From Akkermansiaceae bacterium UBA2367 (GTDB lineage Bacteria; Verrucomicrobiota; Verrucomicrobiia; Verrucomicrobiales; DEV007), in contig DDTJ01000083.1 of NCBI GenBank assembly GCA_002344525.1, positions 1-24,486 on the forward strand: a stretch of 24,486 nt of DNA, given 5' to 3'. A program made the translations under genes and the position numbers. The notes under the pieces were generated by a model. The model was not told the origin of the DNA, ran no database searches, and saw only the letters and a program-made list of their open reading frames with translations. Every line of letters starts with the position of its first letter. Within the stretch, counting starts at the first letter, position 1. This document shows positions 23,061-24,486 of this stretch, one piece after another.

Positions 23061-23150
23061 TTCCGATCCGTCATCTTCGTTGTGCAGGCGCGGGATTGGC
23101 TTGAGGGGGGTGTCGGATATATGGCCCCGTTGCCTCCCGTTGCCCTGCTG
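23061..23150 (+). repeat. Dispersed intergenic repeat, copy 3
   Basis: TTCCGATCCGTCATCTTCGT, then GTGCAGGCGCGGGATTGGCT, TGAGGGGGGTGTCGGATATA and CGTTGCCTCCCGTTGCCC. It lies 23 bp downstream of the stop codon of the minus-strand Sel1-type gene and is in direct orientation to copies 1 and 2. Confidence 0.8.
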
Positions 23151-23173
23151 GCTCCTGCATTTCGGATATGCGC

Positions 23174-24220
23174 TTATTTAAAATTCTCCAATGTGATTTT
23201 TGATCGAATGTCACCACGGTTTGCCGCCAATTTATACCAAAAAATTGCCTTTTGATGGTTTTCCAGAATTTCAGAATCGGACATCGAACTCATTATTCTA
23301 ATACGATAAATTTCAGCCAGATCAAACATCGCATCGATATTCCCAAGATTTGCAGATATCAAGAGATACGAGATTCCATTTTCTTCGGATTGTTTTGTTT
23401 CAATTCCAGAGAAATAGCATAAGGCGGCATAGCGGGTCAAGGCGGGATCGCTGAGTGATGCTTCAGCAGTAAGCAGCTCAAACCCTCCCTTTGCTGAAGA
23501 TGAAAGTTTGTTCCGTTGAAGTTCGGTAAGTTCATTGTATTCGCTGATCTGCCTCGATGTCGAAATGGCAGCCACATCCCCACTAAGCGCCAGATCACTC
23601 AGCATATCAATAATATCATCCTTATTCAGTGTCTCAGGAATCATCCCTTCCAGTAGGCACATCACGCTTACTTCGATCACTGATTCGCTGATTCCCGAAG
23701 CTGCTGACCGAAGAAGATGCTCGAAAGCAAGGCTTCGCCTGATCCCTTCCCCCGTGCGATCAGTTTTTAAAATCATTCCGTATGCGTACTGATCGATGGG
23801 ACTCGTTGGCATTCCGTTCTGCACCGATTCTTCATAACAATTTTTAGACATTGTGAAAAATCTCTCGGCTAATGGGATGTCTTTTTTCACCAGCTTCCCG
23901 TTACTGTAGATCATGCCGAGTTCATACCATCCTGAGCAAAATCCGTTTTTTCCGGATATTTCGTAATACTTTACAGCGAGGTTGAAGTCCCTCGGTCCTC
24001 GAATGTCTTTATGATAAAAACGAGCAACCTCGAAAGCTGAGGCAGGGTCTCCGAGGTCAGCTTTCTTCAGCCTGTTTTGAAATTCTTCATTAAATGAAAT
24101 GGGGTCTGGCGTGGCTCTTGAATCTTGTGATGCCGACTGAATAATTGCTAGTATGAGAATGATCGTAATGCATGCGATTCGGAGGGCAGGACGATCTCGT
24201 TTCTCTTTTATTGGATTCAT
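23174..24220 (-). CDS. Sel1/TPR-like repeat protein with N-terminal membrane anchor or signal
   Basis: A 348-residue protein. A basic N-terminus leads into one hydrophobic segment (about 13-31, LRIACITIILILAIIQSAS), a signal peptide or anchor. The remainder is helical. Sel1-type repeats are recognisable near the start (DPASAFEVARFYH, then NLAVKYYEISGKNGFCSGWY and ELGMIYSNG) and near the end (NGISYLLISANLGNIDAMFD, then QKAIFWYKLAANRGD), with degenerate repeats between. Sel1 solenoids act as protein-interaction scaffolds; the partner is unknown. The start at 24220 is the only ATG before the hydrophobic segment. A TTGACA-type promoter lies just upstream. The coding sequence is AT-rich with codon use unlike the left part of the window, in keeping with horizontal acquisition. 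Confidence 0.75.
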   Translation of the reverse strand: MNPIKEKRDRPALRIACITIILILAIIQSASQDSRATPDPISFNEEFQNRLKKADLGDPASAFEVARFYHKDIRGPRDFNLAVKYYEISGKNGFCSGWYELGMIYSNGKLVKKDIPLAERFFTMSKNCYEESVQNGMPTSPIDQYAYGMILKTDRTGEGIRRSLAFEHLLRSAASGISESVIEVSVMCLLEGMIPETLNKDDIIDMLSDLALSGDVAAISTSRQISEYNELTELQRNKLSSSAKGGFELLTAEASLSDPALTRYAALCYFSGIETKQSEENGISYLLISANLGNIDAMFDLAEIYRIRIMSSMSDSEILENHQKAIFWYKLAANRGDIRSKITLENFK

Positions 24221-24245
24221 TATTGGCTAAGTTCTGCGGGGGGCT

Positions 24246-24276
24246 AGTCTAGGGGGTAGGTATTGGTTGGTGTCAA
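24246..24276 (-). promoter_or_regulatory. Possible sigma70-type promoter of the Sel1-like gene
   Basis: On the minus strand, TTGACA (24271-24276) is followed after 19 bp by TAGACT (24246-24251), about 25 nt upstream of the start codon. The -35 is consensus, but the spacing is long and the -10 moderate, so this is tentative. Confidence 0.35.
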
Positions 24277-24486
24277 TGGCTGATTTTCGGGTCGCTAGGG
24301 GTTGCCTTCCAGTAAATTGCATTTTTCACGAAATGTATCTAACTGACTGCGACGAATCGACTGATTCTGTAAGTTTCGGCATGGTCTTTTAGAAGAAGTT
24401 TTTATTGAATTTAAATATCTATCTATGTAACTATACTGACTCTTCATTCGAAATATTCTCTCCTTAGAGCCTATTCTGAACTTTTT
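24277..24486. other. AT-rich end of window
   Basis: No gene is supportable. A TTGAAT (24405-24410) with TAACTA (24428-24433) at 17-bp spacing reads as a weak plus-strand promoter pointing out of the window. Confidence 0.3.

Noticed and set aside
20871..23150. Repeats as integron attC sites
   Set aside because: The cassette-like layout prompted the check, but no RYYYAAC / GTRRRY core pair bounds a copy, the copies are not self-complementary overall, gene orientations are mixed, and no integrase is present in the window.
1..24486. CRISPR arrays, tRNA/rRNA genes, transposase or phage genes
   Set aside because: I looked for regularly spaced repeats, T-loop motifs and transposase or integrase signatures and saw none in this window.

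Overview
The window is GC-rich, gene-dense bacterial chromosome as far as about 22.4 kb, followed by a clearly AT-richer stretch at the right end. Several features point to Verrucomicrobiota: an excisionase-type HTH fused to a receiver domain, a citramalate-synthase-type CimA, a DUF4407 protein, a sulfatase-modifying-factor-fold secreted protein with an N-terminal helical region, an SMC C-terminal segment of that flavour, and many intergenic inverted repeats. This is inferred from family resemblance, not from a phylogeny, and I hold it at moderate confidence.

Left half (1-16.1 kb), mostly core functions. From left to right: a four-helix coiled-coil membrane protein (DUF4407); a short bacterial SRP RNA (ffs) converging on leuC; a small repeat-rich lipoprotein with a clear terminator; a GAF-GGDEF signalling enzyme whose guanine-contacting residues are altered in a way that recalls cGAMP-making (Hypr) cyclases; an HTH-receiver fusion; a secreted M23 peptidase; cimA; a two-gene nucleotidyltransferase/small-protein pair; obg with an unusual acidic insert; a divergent region with two exact DnaA-box nonamers; a translationally coupled three-gene ABC export operon; and a secreted beta-lactamase-fold serine hydrolase. 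LeuC and CimA belong to linked pathways, isoleucine via citramalate and leucine.

Middle (16.1-20.6 kb), accessory cluster. Four minus-strand genes encode a TylF/MycF-type O-methyltransferase, a cupin_8/JmjC-like Fe(II) oxygenase, a prolyl-4-hydroxylase-like 2OG oxygenase and a capsule-synthesis-type protein. The two oxygenases share a short N-terminal W..W..EN helical motif, so they may recognise a related partner. The cluster abuts a decayed 3' fragment of smc that has lost its Walker B/D-loop segment. The last cluster gene reads through this junction and terminates inside the smc remnant.

Right end (20.6-24.5 kb), cassette-like region. A secreted FGE-fold protein without the catalytic cysteines, an AT-rich small secreted protein and an AT-rich Sel1-repeat protein are separated by three direct copies of a diverged repeat of about 75-100 bp. 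Two of the copies begin just after minus-strand stop codons in a shared LExFK-stop context.

The items most worth pursuing are the GGDEF substitution, the smc relic/island junction, the paired oxygenase cluster, the 177-bp nested inverted-repeat element between two signalling genes, and the dispersed cassette-separating repeat.
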